Positions 19,489 through 28,818 are shown, numbered from the stretch's first letter. The stretch is DNA of 55,260 nt from an uncultured Bacteroidales bacterium (GCA_937960415.1 CALGPK010000013.1:1-55260), one strand, 5' to 3'. Notes: a model not told the origin generated them from the sequence alone. Numbers and translations: made by a program.

Positions 19489-20286
19489 TTAAATTTTAAT
19501 GGTTTGCTTAGCAATGGCATATATTTTTTGGGCATCGTTCATAAACGAAGAATTTGGGAATTCTGAGACAAAAATATCATATTCTTTGAGGGTTTTCATC
19601 ATTCGCTCTATCTTTTTTTCGGGTACGCTATTTTGTGCATATAAAAACGATGACTTAAGTATTAAGTAAAGCGTTTCTTCGCGATAGCGGCTATCGGGAA
19701 ATTCGCTAAGGCTATTTTTTAAAGCAATAACGGCGGCTTTATAATCGCCAATTTTGTAATAAAGTTTTGCTCCTTCAAAAGCTTTTTTTTCTAAGTTGTG
19801 CCGAAGTTTATCAATAATTTCATTGCATTGTTTTATGCGGCTACTTTTTGGATAGCGATTGATGAACGCTTGCATTTGATCTATAGCCATATAGGTAGAA
19901 GTTTGATCGAGACTATAATCAGGGGCATCGAGATAAGAGCAATAAGCAGCCATAAAATCGCTTTCTTCTCTGAGCTGACTAAGAGGATAGCGATTGCCAA
20001 CATTGCGAAAATAGTACGATGCCATCATATAATCGCGTTGATAGTAGTAGCAATATCCCAAATAATATAATATTTTATCGGCTTTGTCAGATGCTTTATA
20101 GATGTTTTCAAGTTTTTCAAATAAACTTTGGGCTCTGAAATAGTCTTTTTTTTCGTAATATTTAATGGCTTCATCGTAAATAAGTGCATAATCGTTGCTT
20201 TTGAGCAGTTTTTGAAACGGACTGCACGAAAAGAAAAATGTGGAAGCAATAACGATTAACAATAAATTCTTTAGGTGTTTTTTCAT
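19489..20286 (-). CDS. bamD: Outer membrane assembly lipoprotein BamD
   Basis: 265 residues. A lipoprotein signal ends at FFFSC near residue 21, followed by TPR-like helical repeats with the family-typical start FQKLLKSNDYALIYDEA and the motif AQSLFEKLEN. BamD is an essential partner of BamA in inserting beta-barrels into the outer membrane. It lies 21 bases after glmS. A -7-like box TAATTTTGC lies just 3 bases before the ATG (20298-20290, minus), so an internal promoter with an almost leaderless mRNA is possible but has no good TTG element. Confidence 0.92.
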   Translation of the reverse strand: MKKHLKNLLLIVIASTFFFSCSPFQKLLKSNDYALIYDEAIKYYEKKDYFRAQSLFEKLENIYKASDKADKILYYLGYCYYYQRDYMMASYYFRNVGNRYPLSQLREESDFMAAYCSYLDAPDYSLDQTSTYMAIDQMQAFINRYPKSSRIKQCNEIIDKLRHNLEKKAFEGAKLYYKIGDYKAAVIALKNSLSEFPDSRYREETLYLILKSSFLYAQNSVPEKKIERMMKTLKEYDIFVSEFPNSSFMNDAQKIYAIAKQTIKI

Positions 20287-20307
20287 GTTGCAAAATTAAT
20301 TAAAAGA

Positions 20308-22152
20308 TTATTCAACAGTTACCGATTTTGCGAGATTTCTGGGTTGGTCAACATTACATCCACGCAAGACAGCAATGTAATACGATAATAATTGAAGAGG
20401 TATTACCGAAATGAGTGGGGTAAGAATGTCGGGGGTTTCGGGTATTTCGATGATATGATCGGCCAATTTGGCAATAGTATCATCGCCTTCGGTTACAACG
20501 GCTATTACTATACCTTTTCGAGCTTTAACTTCCTGTATGTTCGATACAATTTTTTCGTACGATTTATCTTTCGATGCAAGAACAATTACAGGCATGTGTT
20601 CGTCGATAAGGGCAATGGGTCCGTGTTTCATTTCTGCTGCCGGATATCCTTCGGCATGTATGTAGGAGATTTCTTTTAATTTAAGAGCCCCTTCTAATGC
20701 AACAGGGAAAAGATATCCTCTTCCTAAGTAAAGGCTATTGGTTATGTTGTAATATTTTTCCGAAAGTTCTTTGATTTTTTGGTGTTGTTCGAGAATTTTC
20801 TCAATTTTTAAAGGGATTGAATAAATTTGTTCGATATAATAGCGATACTGTTCTTCCGAAATAGTTTTGCGTTTATAACCAAGCAATACAGCCATCATGG
20901 TTAAAACGGTTACCTGTGCTGTAAAGGCTTTGGTGCTGGCAACTCCAATTTCAGGTCCGGCATGAGTATAAACACCGGCGTGTGTTTCGCGGGGGATACT
21001 ACTTCCAACAACATTGCATATACCCAGTACCAGGCAACCGGCTTGTTTAGCTAAGCGAATAGCAGCCAGTGTGTCGGCAGTTTCGCCACTTTGGCTAATT
21101 GCAATAACGATATCATCGGGGAATAGAACGGGATTGCGATAGCGAAATTCGGAGGCATATTCTACTTCAACAGGAATACGTGCAATATCTTCCAGCAAAT
21201 ATTCGCCTACCAAACCGGCATGCCACGATGTGCCACATCCGATAATGATAATGCGTTTCGATTGTACGAGCTTGTCCATTACATTAAATAGTCCGCCAAG
21301 AGTAATTTCTTTTTTCTCCAATGAGATACGTCCGCGAATGGTATCTTCGATAGCACGGGGCTGTTCAAAAATCTCTTTAAGCATAAAATGTTCGTATCCA
21401 CCTTTTTCTATCTCGCCAATATCCATGTCGAGTTCTTGAATGGTAGGAGTAACCGGTACATTCATAATGGTTTTGAATGTTACCTGGTCGGGTTTTACAA
21501 TAGCTACATCGTTGTCGTTAAGAAAAACCACCCGATTGGTATGCTCTATAATTGGGGTAGCGTCGCTGGCAAAGAAGTATTCGCCTTCACCTATGCCTAC
21601 AACAAGGGGGCTACCTTTTCGTGCAGCAAAGATGGTATCGGGTTCGTCGGTGCACAAGACCAATATGCCATAAGCACCTTCGACCTTGGTGAGTGCCAGG
21701 CGTATAGCTATCTCGGCCGAAACTTGCCCTTTGATGTAAATGTATTCGATAAGGTTAACTAATACTTCGGTATCGGTTTCGCTCGAAAATTTATAACATC
21801 GGTCTTCGAGTCGTTTTTTTAATCGAGCGTAGTTTTCAATAATACCGTTATGAATGATAATAAATTTTTGGTTCATCGAAACATGGGGGTGTGCGTTTAT
21901 GTCATTGGGTTCGCCGTGGGTAGCCCAACGCGTGTGTCCAATGCCGATGTTGCCCGATAAATCTTTTCCAAGTGTATTGTTTTCTAAATCGGCTACTTTA
22001 CCTTTGTATTTATAAACATTAAACGACTTCTTTTCGGGATTGATAATGGCAATACCTGCCGAATCGTATCCTCGATATTCTAATCGTTTTAGCCCGTTGA
22101 GAATGATGGGGAAGGCTTGTCGTGGACCGATATAACCAACGATTCCGCACAT
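20308..22152 (-). CDS. glmS: Glutamine-fructose-6-phosphate aminotransferase
   Basis: 614 residues, cytoplasmic; makes glucosamine-6-phosphate for peptidoglycan and lipopolysaccharide. The N-terminal glutaminase domain begins MCGIVGYIGPR, with the nucleophile Cys exposed after Met removal; GHTRWATHG and HNGIIENY follow. Two SIS domains bind the sugar (GCGTSWHAG, ISQSGETADT, ASTKAFTAQ), and the family C-terminus NLAKSVTVE is intact. It is 3 bases from the DUF4270 gene stop. I see no glmS ribozyme upstream, and the tight spacing leaves no room for one. Confidence 0.97.
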   Translation of the reverse strand: MCGIVGYIGPRQAFPIILNGLKRLEYRGYDSAGIAIINPEKKSFNVYKYKGKVADLENNTLGKDLSGNIGIGHTRWATHGEPNDINAHPHVSMNQKFIIIHNGIIENYARLKKRLEDRCYKFSSETDTEVLVNLIEYIYIKGQVSAEIAIRLALTKVEGAYGILVLCTDEPDTIFAARKGSPLVVGIGEGEYFFASDATPIIEHTNRVVFLNDNDVAIVKPDQVTFKTIMNVPVTPTIQELDMDIGEIEKGGYEHFMLKEIFEQPRAIEDTIRGRISLEKKEITLGGLFNVMDKLVQSKRIIIIGCGTSWHAGLVGEYLLEDIARIPVEVEYASEFRYRNPVLFPDDIVIAISQSGETADTLAAIRLAKQAGCLVLGICNVVGSSIPRETHAGVYTHAGPEIGVASTKAFTAQVTVLTMMAVLLGYKRKTISEEQYRYYIEQIYSIPLKIEKILEQHQKIKELSEKYYNITNSLYLGRGYLFPVALEGALKLKEISYIHAEGYPAAEMKHGPIALIDEHMPVIVLASKDKSYEKIVSNIQEVKARKGIVIAVVTEGDDTIAKLADHIIEIPETPDILTPLISVIPLQLLSYYIAVLRGCNVDQPRNLAKSVTVE

Positions 22153-22155
22153 ATT

Positions 22156-23436
22156 TTATGGTTTTAAATAGGTTATAGACACTCGCATACCATTATGGGC
22201 TTTGGGTCCCTTAATAATTACGCGGTTTGAACTTACACGATTTTCACTTACAAATAAAACAATGCCAAAATCTTGTCGATTGGTATAGGCTAATTCCTGT
22301 AAAAAGCGTGTAATATTAAACCGATATTCTGTGTAATTACTGTTGCTTGAACCTCCAAAATAATTGGGATGGATATAGTAGTCGGGCAGAAATTCGTATT
22401 TGCCATCAGATTTTAAAGCAGCCAATAATAGCTTGTTGGGTGCCTTGTATTTATTTGAATAATGGTCGACATAAACAGGAATAATAAGTTCGGCTTTTAC
22501 AAAGGCTAACAAATCTTTTTTAGCAAATTCTTTGATAAATGGAAAATGTATTTTTACATTTAAGCCCGACATAGATTGTAAATAAAGTAACGAATCGCTG
22601 GCTGTGGTATCATTTATTGATGTTATTTGCGAGGTGGTGTAATCGTGTTTGAACAGATTAATTCGTGCGCATGTGTTATTAAAGACAAAATCGTATTTTT
22701 TATTTTCGTTAGCATTTCTGTAATAGAGGGTAACTTTCGAACGACGACTGAGCAGGTTAAAATACAAAATAGCTCCATCAGATGTATTTGGTATTGTTTT
22801 AAAATAAAAGCCTTTGAAGAATTTCAGAAAATTTTCGTTATTGAGTAAATCGGTCGAACTAGCAGAAATTATTTTTTGTGCAAATGTATCGGATAGTTTA
22901 ATTATCAAACAACTATCGTTAGGACGAGGAGTAAAAGTTAATGTGCCAATTAATTGTTGATTGGGGATATATGGAGTGATGTCAAAGTTAGAATAATAGG
23001 TAGAATCGAGGTAGATACTTTTTTCTATTTCGTAAATTTCGACAGTTTGTGGAACGGTTGTGTCGCCGTAATAACTTTGATAGTCGAGGCAGATTATGAT
23101 GGAATCGGCAATGGGATTATTGCCAAAACTTACATTTGATGAAGCCATTTTTATTTGGGTGATAAAAGATGCTTCAGTGTATCCGAATATGGGGTCGGTG
23201 TACGAACCTAACAAAGCCAGTGAACGTTCGTCGGTCGATAAGGAGTCTTCGCTAATGGTAAAGGCTTTAATAGTAATGGTATCAAATGTACTTCCGTTGA
23301 TTATTTCTGTGTCGTCATGCAAACTTAGACCTATTGAGGTAGGATCTTTTTCGCAAGCTACTAACCAAACTAACGTAACTAAAAAAAGAAGCAAATTAAA
23401 ATTCTTCAATGTATTTTTTTTCGATAATGCTGTCAT
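22156..23436 (-). CDS. DUF4270-family lipoprotein
   Basis: About 426 residues from the ATG at 23436; an ATG at 23454 and a TTG at 23409 (giving MKNFNLLLFLVTLVWLVAC) are alternatives. The lipoprotein signal ends at WLVAC. The mature chain starts EKDPTSIGLSLHDD, as in DUF4270 proteins, which are outer-membrane or surface lipoproteins of unknown role found only in Bacteroidota as far as I know. The gene overlaps the 3' end of the GT5-like gene by 41 bases with the ATG used here, or 14 with the TTG. The C-terminal part contains 'GIVLFVSENRVSSNRV', typical of these proteins. Confidence 0.85.
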   Translation of the reverse strand: MTALSKKNTLKNFNLLLFLVTLVWLVACEKDPTSIGLSLHDDTEIINGSTFDTITIKAFTISEDSLSTDERSLALLGSYTDPIFGYTEASFITQIKMASSNVSFGNNPIADSIIICLDYQSYYGDTTVPQTVEIYEIEKSIYLDSTYYSNFDITPYIPNQQLIGTLTFTPRPNDSCLIIKLSDTFAQKIISASSTDLLNNENFLKFFKGFYFKTIPNTSDGAILYFNLLSRRSKVTLYYRNANENKKYDFVFNNTCARINLFKHDYTTSQITSINDTTASDSLLYLQSMSGLNVKIHFPFIKEFAKKDLLAFVKAELIIPVYVDHYSNKYKAPNKLLLAALKSDGKYEFLPDYYIHPNYFGGSSNSNYTEYRFNITRFLQELAYTNRQDFGIVLFVSENRVSSNRVIIKGPKAHNGMRVSITYLKP

Positions 23437-24223
23437 AAAATTCTGCGTATGCATCTATGTAATTGTCTAAATCATAATAAGATAAAACTCTTATATTTTG
23501 TTCGTGAATAAAAGTCAGAATATTGTTATTGATGTTTTCGTCGGCTAAAATAACTGCATCCGAATATTGTACGGCAAGTTTGATTATGTTTTCGTAGGTT
23601 GGTTTTTTAACGACTTCTATATCGTCTTTGGTAATATCGTCGATGGGTATTTTGTTGATAAATTCAGCATTGAGCATACCTTTAAATTCCTGATTGTAAA
23701 TACTAAATACAACTTTAGCATGATTGAAAATGGGGTCTTCTTTGAAAGCTTTTTTAACATACAACGGTACCAAAGCACTAAACCAACCGTGACAATGTAT
23801 AATATCCGGAGGCCAGCGGAGTTTTTTTACTGTTTCGAGCACACCACGAGCATAAAAAATACAGCGTTCGTCGTTATCGGGAAACATTTGACCTTTGTCG
23901 TCGGTAAAAATAAATTTTCGTTTAAAAAAGTCTTCATTATCAATAAAATAAACCTGCATGCGTGCCGATTGTATAGAAGCAACTTTGATAATGAGTGGAT
24001 GGTCGGTGTTGTTGATAACCATATTCATACCCGACAAACGAATTACTTCGTGAAGCTGGTTCCGGCGTTCGTTAATGTTGCCAAATCGAGGCATAAAGGT
24101 TCTTATCTCTTTGCCCCTTTCCTGAATACCTTGAGGAAGGTATCGCCCTATGAGTGATATTTTATTCTCAGGTAAATAAGGAACAATTTCTTGATTAACA
24201 AAAAGAATTTTTTCTTTTTCCAT
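23396..24223 (-). CDS. Single-domain glycogen/starch synthase-like protein (GT5 N-terminal half)
   Basis: 275 residues matching the ADP-glucose-dependent synthase N-terminal Rossmann domain only (KILFVNQEIVPYLPE, EIRTFMPRFG, IIHCHGWFSALVPLY). Full GT5 enzymes are about 480 residues; the C-terminal donor-binding half is absent, and the N-terminal K-x-G-G-L motif is replaced by PENKISLIG. Short versions like this are common in Bacteroidota and often annotated as glycogen synthase, but with no donor domain the activity is doubtful. It heads the run to recN and has a well-formed promoter upstream. Confidence 0.85.
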   Translation of the reverse strand: MEKEKILFVNQEIVPYLPENKISLIGRYLPQGIQERGKEIRTFMPRFGNINERRNQLHEVIRLSGMNMVINNTDHPLIIKVASIQSARMQVYFIDNEDFFKRKFIFTDDKGQMFPDNDERCIFYARGVLETVKKLRWPPDIIHCHGWFSALVPLYVKKAFKEDPIFNHAKVVFSIYNQEFKGMLNAEFINKIPIDDITKDDIEVVKKPTYENIIKLAVQYSDAVILADENINNNILTFIHEQNIRVLSYYDLDNYIDAYAEFYDSIIEKKYIEEF

Positions 24224-24252
24224 GTTTCGGAGTTACGAAAATAAAATAATTT

Positions 24253-24284
24253 GCAAATGTACAAAAAATAAAAGTTTAAAACAA
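24253..24284 (-). promoter_or_regulatory. Bacteroidota-type promoter for the GT5-to-recN run
   Basis: On the minus strand TTG (24284-24282), 20 bases, then TACATTTGC (24261-24253). This fits the TTG-N19/20-TAnnTTTG pattern of the Bacteroidota primary sigma factor. It ends 30 bases before the GT5-like ATG. Confidence 0.7.
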
Positions 24285-24392
24285 TTCCAAATAATTTTCG
24301 AACAAAATTAACTTACTTTGGCAATATTCGGTATTAAAACACTGAAAAACAATATATTAAAATATATTAACAACTCTTTTTGTTAAAACTTC

Positions 24393-24424
24393 TTGTTGTT
24401 TTTGTGTTTTTGTTTTAACTTTGC
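24393..24424 (+). promoter_or_regulatory. Bacteroidota-type promoter for the coiled-coil/zapA genes
   Basis: TTG at 24393-24395 (or 24396-24398), then TAACTTTGC at 24416-24424, a spacing of 20 or 17. It lies 17 bases before the ATG at 24441 and is divergent from the GT5 promoter. This is also why I start the first gene at 24441 and not inside the promoter. Confidence 0.7.
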
Positions 24425-24440
24425 GTTAAGAAATTTTAGC

Positions 24441-24737
24441 ATGGTTGCATCGAACGATCTCATTAAATCTTTAGAACAGAATGTTCAAAGATTGATGGAG
24501 TTGGTGAGGTTCTTTAAAAGAGAGAACGAGGAAATAAGAAAGCAGTTGAAAGAACATCATGAAAAATTAGTCGAGATGCAGCAAATGCTAAAAGAAAGAG
24601 AAAAACAGTATGAACTGTTAAAAGTATCGGCCATGTTAAAACAGATATGTTCAAAAGATGTTCAAAATGCAGGTCGAAAAATTAACAGTTTGGTGCGGGA
24701 GATAGATGAGTGTATAGCTCTATTGACCAAAGAATAA
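24441..24737 (+). CDS. Small coiled-coil protein ahead of ZapA
   Basis: 98 residues, highly charged, with a near-continuous heptad pattern from about 10 to 70 (LEQNVQRLMELVRFFKRE, KQLKEHHEKLVEMQQML) and no signal peptide. The ATG at 24441 is chosen because an upstream in-frame start would lie within the promoter. Its stop codon overlaps the zapA start (TAATG), so the two are translationally coupled. I do not recognise a named family; small size, coiled coil and coupling to zapA suggest a cell-division partner, comparable in type to ZapB, but this is inference. Confidence 0.8.
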   Translation: MVASNDLIKSLEQNVQRLMELVRFFKRENEEIRKQLKEHHEKLVEMQQMLKEREKQYELLKVSAMLKQICSKDVQNAGRKINSLVREIDECIALLTKE

Positions 24738-25039
24738 TGAACGAAGATAAAATTACCATACGAGTAAGCATCGCCGAAAGGTATTATCCCATCACTATTG
24801 CTCGTAGTGAAGAAGAGTCGTTCAGATTAATTGCCAAACAAATTAATGAACAGCTGCTACAATTAAAACAACGTTTTCCAAGCAAAGATCTACAGGATTA
24901 TATGGCAATGAGTTTATTACAATATGCATTACGTCTCAAAAAAACGGAAACACCATCCGAACTCATTGAATTAACCCAGAAAATAGAGCAGCTAAATAAA
25001 ACGGTTGAAGATTTTTTGGTAATAGAGCAGGTTCTTTAA
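24737..25039 (+). CDS. zapA: Cell division protein ZapA
   Basis: 100 residues from the ATG at 24737, which overlaps the previous stop. The N-terminal globular part (KITIRVSIAERYYPITI, EESFRLIAKQINEQL) and the C-terminal helix match ZapA, which bundles FtsZ filaments at the division site. The order small coiled coil, zapA, 6S RNA, rny is seen in other Bacteroidota. No terminator precedes the 6S RNA, so read-through into it is possible. Confidence 0.85.
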   Translation: MNEDKITIRVSIAERYYPITIARSEEESFRLIAKQINEQLLQLKQRFPSKDLQDYMAMSLLQYALRLKKTETPSELIELTQKIEQLNKTVEDFLVIEQVL

Positions 25040-25057
25040 CATAGATATAGGCTATAG

Positions 25058-25255
25058 CCCGCATTAGTTCTTAAACCTTTTTAAAAATCAACACCTAAAT
25101 ATTATGGGGTTGATCTCATCTGATGTATGATAGGCCTCAACTTGCTTCGGCAAGTGCTGCTTATGCAGCCAGTGGACATCAAAAATCAGTGGTAGACCCC
25201 ACCGTGATTATCTGGGTTTTATAAAAAGCTTTTAAGAATTTAATGCGGGTTTTTT
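25058..25255 (+). ncRNA. ssrS: 6S RNA
   Basis: A closing stem pairs CCCGCATTAGTTCTTAAA (25058-25075) with the complementary strand at 25231-25249, followed by a T-rich terminator tail. Inside, GGGGT (25106-25110) can pair with ACCCC (25196-25200), and CTGATGT near 25120 with ACATC/ATCAG near 25176-25188. Two small hairpins top the structure: CTTGCTTCGGCAAG (25141-25154) and GCTGCTTATGCAGC (25156-25169). A long, bulged single hairpin of about 190-200 nt between zapA and rny matches the known position of Bacteroidota 6S RNA, which binds RNA polymerase and lowers transcription in stationary phase. Ends are estimated from the stem. Confidence 0.85.
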
Positions 25256-25291
25256 ATTTTCAATATAAAATAACGTTAAATTTTTTGAATT

Positions 25292-26827
25292 ATGGTAATA
25301 ACTGTGGTAATTGGAATTTTAGCACTTGCTTTGGGAGTGGGTGCTTCTTATGTCTTATGGGATAAGGCACTCCACAAAAAGAAAGAAAAGATTATTAAAG
25401 ATGCCCAAAACGAAGCAGAGGTAATTCTGAAACAAAAAGAATTGCAAGCAAAAGAAAAATTTTTACAGTTAAAATCAGAACACGAAAAATATGTTAATGA
25501 AAAAAATGCTCGTTTGGCACAGGCAGAAGCAAAAATCATTCAAAAAGATACTCTTTTATCGCAGCGTCTCGAAGAAGTTCAGCGTAAGAAAAAAGAGTTG
25601 GACACGTTGCAAGTAAATCTGAATGCTCAAGCCGAAATGATAAAGAAAAAAGAAGAGGAGTTAGAGAAATCGCAACGGTTGCATTTAGAAAAATTGGAAG
25701 CTATAAGTAAGCTTACTGCCGAAGAAGCCAAACAACAGCTTATCGAGTCGATGCGAGCCGAAGCTAAAACAGCAGCAATGGCATACATCAACGAAATCAT
25801 GGAAGAAGCCAAACTAACTGCCAGCAAAGAAGCCAAGAAAATTATTATTCAAACCATTCAACGTATAGCACCCGAAGTTGCCATCGAAAACAGCGTAACA
25901 GTTTTTCCTATCGAAAACGACGAAATGAAAGGTAGAATTATTGGACGTGAAGGTCGCAATATTCGTGCATTGGAGGCTGCAACAGGAGTAGAAATTATTA
26001 TAGACGACACACCCGAGGCTATTGTACTTTCGGCGTTTGATCCGGTACGTCGCGAAATAGCACGTTTGGCACTGCATCAGTTAGTTGCAGACGGTCGTAT
26101 TCACCCAGCACGCATCGAGGAGGTTGTAGAAAAGGTGAAAAAGCAAATTGAAGAAGAAATAATGGAGGTTGGTAAACGCACCACCATCGATTTAGGTATT
26201 CATGGAATGCATCCTGAATTGATCCGTTTGGTAGGCAAAATGAAATATCGCTCGTCGTACGGGCAAAACTTGTTGCAACATTCACGCGAGGTAGCCAACC
26301 TTTGTGCCGTTATGGCTACCGAGCTCAAGTTGAATGCTTCGCTTGCAAAACGCGCAGGTTTGCTTCACGATATTGGCAAAGTGGCCGACGATAATCCCGA
26401 GTTGCCTCATGCATTGCTGGGTATGCAGTTAGCCGAAAAGTATAAAGAAAAACCAGAAGTATGTAACGCCATAGGTTCGCACCACGAAGAAATAGAAATG
26501 AATACTCTAATTGCCCCCATAGTACAGGTTTGCGATGCTATTAGCGGTGCACGTCCCGGTGCTCGTCGCGAAATTGCCGAAGCATACATCAAACGATTGA
26601 AAGAACTCGAAGATTTGGCTATGTCGTATCCGGGTGTGCTCAAAACCTATGCCATACAAGCAGGTAGGGAGCTTAGAGTTATTGTAGGTCACGATAAGCT
26701 TAGCGATAAAGAAGCCGAGATGCTTTCGTTTGATCTGGCTAAACGTATCCAGGATGAATTGACCTATCCCGGACAAATTAAGATAACTGTTATTCGAGAA
26801 ACAAGAGCTGTTGCCATAGCCAAATAA
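25292..26827 (+). CDS. rny: Ribonuclease Y
   Basis: 511 residues; membrane-anchored endoribonuclease that starts mRNA decay. An N-terminal transmembrane helix (1-25) is followed by a long coiled coil (about 30-190), a KH domain ([19 protein letters not shown] near 212) and an HD domain ([21 protein letters not shown] near 355). Length and order match the family. It starts 37 bases after the 6S RNA terminator. Confidence 0.96.
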   Translation: MVITVVIGILALALGVGASYVLWDKALHKKKEKIIKDAQNEAEVILKQKELQAKEKFLQLKSEHEKYVNEKNARLAQAEAKIIQKDTLLSQRLEEVQRKKKELDTLQVNLNAQAEMIKKKEEELEKSQRLHLEKLEAISKLTAEEAKQQLIESMRAEAKTAAMAYINEIMEEAKLTASKEAKKIIIQTIQRIAPEVAIENSVTVFPIENDEMKGRIIGREGRNIRALEAATGVEIIIDDTPEAIVLSAFDPVRREIARLALHQLVADGRIHPARIEEVVEKVKKQIEEEIMEVGKRTTIDLGIHGMHPELIRLVGKMKYRSSYGQNLLQHSREVANLCAVMATELKLNASLAKRAGLLHDIGKVADDNPELPHALLGMQLAEKYKEKPEVCNAIGSHHEEIEMNTLIAPIVQVCDAISGARPGARREIAEAYIKRLKELEDLAMSYPGVLKTYAIQAGRELRVIVGHDKLSDKEAEMLSFDLAKRIQDELTYPGQIKITVIRETRAVAIAK

Positions 26828-26858
26828 TATTTAACATACGTTTGTTAATATTATTTTG
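26825..26858 (+). terminator. Possible AT-rich terminator after rny
   Basis: TAATATTTAACA (26825-26836) can pair with TGTTAATATTA (26843-26853) with one bulge, followed by TTTTGG. The stem is weak and the T tract is short, so it may be only partly active. Confidence 0.35.
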
Positions 26859-26890
26859 GACTGGTTTTAAAACCTGCATTAATAATAAAA

Positions 26891-26898
26891 TATATTTG
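26891..26898 (+). promoter_or_regulatory. -7-like box before the OmpA lipoprotein gene
   Basis: TATATTTG fits TAnnTTTG 14 bases before the ATG at 26913. No TTG element lies at the usual distance; a 12-base palindrome GGTTTTAAAACC (26863-26874) occupies that area instead. Confidence 0.35.
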
Positions 26899-26912
26899 TA
26901 AAAAAGCTTAAT

Positions 26913-27932
26913 ATGAAAAATATTCTATTGGTAAGTATTGTTTTATTAGTTGTAGCTTCTTGTGTTCCTTTAAAGCAGTACAAAGATTTGAAAAACAAAA
27001 ATCAGCAGTGCGAGGATGAACGAGCATATTTAAAAAATCAGCAAAAAGAATTAACCGAAAAAGTCAATGAATTAAATACAAATATAGATAAGCTTCAAAA
27101 ACAAACTAGCGCCTTAATGCTTGATACGGCATCGTTAGGCTCGGCAAAACGTTCGTTAACCGAACAACTCAATAGAATGACTAAGTTAAACGAAGAGATG
27201 AATGTTTTGTTGAAACGGAAAAATCTTGAATCAAGTGCCGAGAATCAAAAGCTTCTTGCACAATTGCAACAATTACAGGAATCATTGTTAAAAAAAGAAG
27301 ATGAACTAAAATTGCTGGAAAGAGAAATCAATAGAAAAAAGTTTAATGTTGATTCGTTAATAGCTGAGCTAAATTCTAAAACCGACTTGCTCGAAAAAAA
27401 GAATGCACGCCTTATTGAATTAGAAGGAGTGTTAAACAAAAAAGATTCGGCCGTAAAAGCCTTAAAAGATAAAGTAGCCAAAGCATTAAAAGGATACGAG
27501 GGACAAGGTTTATCGGTTGCATATAAAAATGGCAAAGTGTATGTTTCGATGGAAGAAAAGCTACTTTTTCAGTCAGGCAGATGGGAGGTAGATGCTAAAG
27601 GTCAAAAGGCTATTAAAGATTTGGCAGCTGTATTGGAGAAAAATCCTGATGTAAATATTATGATAGAAGGACATACCGACGATGTGCCTTATAAAGGTTC
27701 AGGCAACATTGAAGATAATTGGGATTTAAGTACTAAAAGAGCAACAGCTGTTCTTAAAATATTGCTTGCAAATTCGAAGATTGACCCTCAAAGAGTAACA
27801 GCTGCCGGAAGAGGAGAGTATATGCCGTTGATAGCAACTAAAACCCCCGAAGCAAGGGCAAAGAATAGAAGAACCGAAATTATTCTTACACCTAAATTAG
27901 ACGAGCTGTTTAAAATTTTAGATACAAATTAA
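26913..27932 (+). CDS. OmpA-family lipoprotein with coiled coil
   Basis: 339 residues. The lipoprotein signal ends at LVVASC near residue 17; a coiled coil follows from about 25 to 190, and a C-terminal OmpA domain from about 205. The OmpA domain holds the peptidoglycan-binding region (EGHTDDVPYKG, NWDLSTKRATAVL, NRRTEIIL). The likely role is a spacer tethering outer membrane to peptidoglycan. Its 3' end is 16 bases from the convergent radical SAM gene. Confidence 0.9.
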   Translation: MKNILLVSIVLLVVASCVPLKQYKDLKNKNQQCEDERAYLKNQQKELTEKVNELNTNIDKLQKQTSALMLDTASLGSAKRSLTEQLNRMTKLNEEMNVLLKRKNLESSAENQKLLAQLQQLQESLLKKEDELKLLEREINRKKFNVDSLIAELNSKTDLLEKKNARLIELEGVLNKKDSAVKALKDKVAKALKGYEGQGLSVAYKNGKVYVSMEEKLLFQSGRWEVDAKGQKAIKDLAAVLEKNPDVNIMIEGHTDDVPYKGSGNIEDNWDLSTKRATAVLKILLANSKIDPQRVTAAGRGEYMPLIATKTPEARAKNRRTEIILTPKLDELFKILDTN

Positions 27933-27948
27933 TTATATTTTCTATTGC

Positions 27949-28818
27949 TTAAATAGAAACATTACCGGCATGTACATGCTGAATTCCTTTTAAATACGCC
28001 AATTCAATAGCGTGTTTAATATGTTCAACGGGTGTGGGGTATAGGTTGGATAATTGGTACCGAGGGAAAAAACGGCTAAAGTGCAAAGGTACATGATGAT
28101 AATTGTTGTGATGGAGCCAATTTAGAAATTTTTCTATTTGTTCAAAATCATCCGAATAAGTTGGAACCATAAGATACGTAAGTTCAACATGAATATTATG
28201 CGATATAAGCATTTTTATGGTATTTAATACGGGTGATAGGCTACCGCCCGTAAGTTTCCGATAAATATCTTCCGAAAAAGCTTTTACATCGATATTTCCG
28301 GCATCAAGAAAAGGAATCAAATGCTTTAGCGGTTCTGGACAGATATAACCATTGGAAACAATAATAGTTCGTATGCCATTGTTTTTTGCAAGCTGTGCCG
28401 TTTCGAGCATATATTCGTAATAGATGGTTGGTTCTGAATATGTAAATGATATGGATGGGCATTGTTTTTCTTTGCACAGTTCAATAATTTGTTGTGGCGA
28501 AAATAAATAACCATTAACGTCTGTTTCTTGCGAAATATGAGCATTTTGACAATTTTTGCACACTAGATTACATCCGGCTATGGCAAGCGAAAGGGTTTTA
28601 CTACCTGGTAAAAAATGGTATAACGGTTTTTTTTCGATAGGGTCGACAGCCAACGCACATAAATTTTGATAGGCTCGAGTATATAATATGCCAGATTCGT
28701 TGTATCGAACTTTGCACCTGCCCGATTTTTGTGGTGCGATTACACAGTTATGTGGACATAGCTTACAACGAACGTTTCCATTATTTTCGGTATGCCAAAA
28801 AAGAGCTTCTTTTTTCAT
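27949..28818 (-). CDS. amrS: AmmeMemoRadiSam-system radical SAM enzyme (AmrS/PflA-like)
   Basis: 289 residues. An N-terminal Cys cluster (CKLCPHNC, SGRCKVR) precedes the radical SAM motif CNLVCKNCQN near residue 84, which binds the 4Fe-4S cluster and S-adenosylmethionine. Further family marks are LAVDPIEKKPLYHFLPG and SFTYSEPT. Members are paired with AMMECR1 and Memo proteins in many genomes, but neither is in this window; the substrate is uncertain. Its ATG overlaps the stop of the beta-lactamase-fold gene (ATGA), so the two are translationally coupled. Confidence 0.85.
   Translation of the reverse strand: MKKEALFWHTENNGNVRCKLCPHNCVIAPQKSGRCKVRYNESGILYTRAYQNLCALAVDPIEKKPLYHFLPGSKTLSLAIAGCNLVCKNCQNAHISQETDVNGYLFSPQQIIELCKEKQCPSISFTYSEPTIYYEYMLETAQLAKNNGIRTIIVSNGYICPEPLKHLIPFLDAGNIDVKAFSEDIYRKLTGGSLSPVLNTIKMLISHNIHVELTYLMVPTYSDDFEQIEKFLNWLHHNNYHHVPLHFSRFFPRYQLSNLYPTPVEHIKHAIELAYLKGIQHVHAGNVSI

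Noticed and set aside
20308-22300. glmS ribozyme
   Set aside because: The spacer to the preceding gene is only 3 bases; no room for the ribozyme, and Bacteroidota are not known for it.
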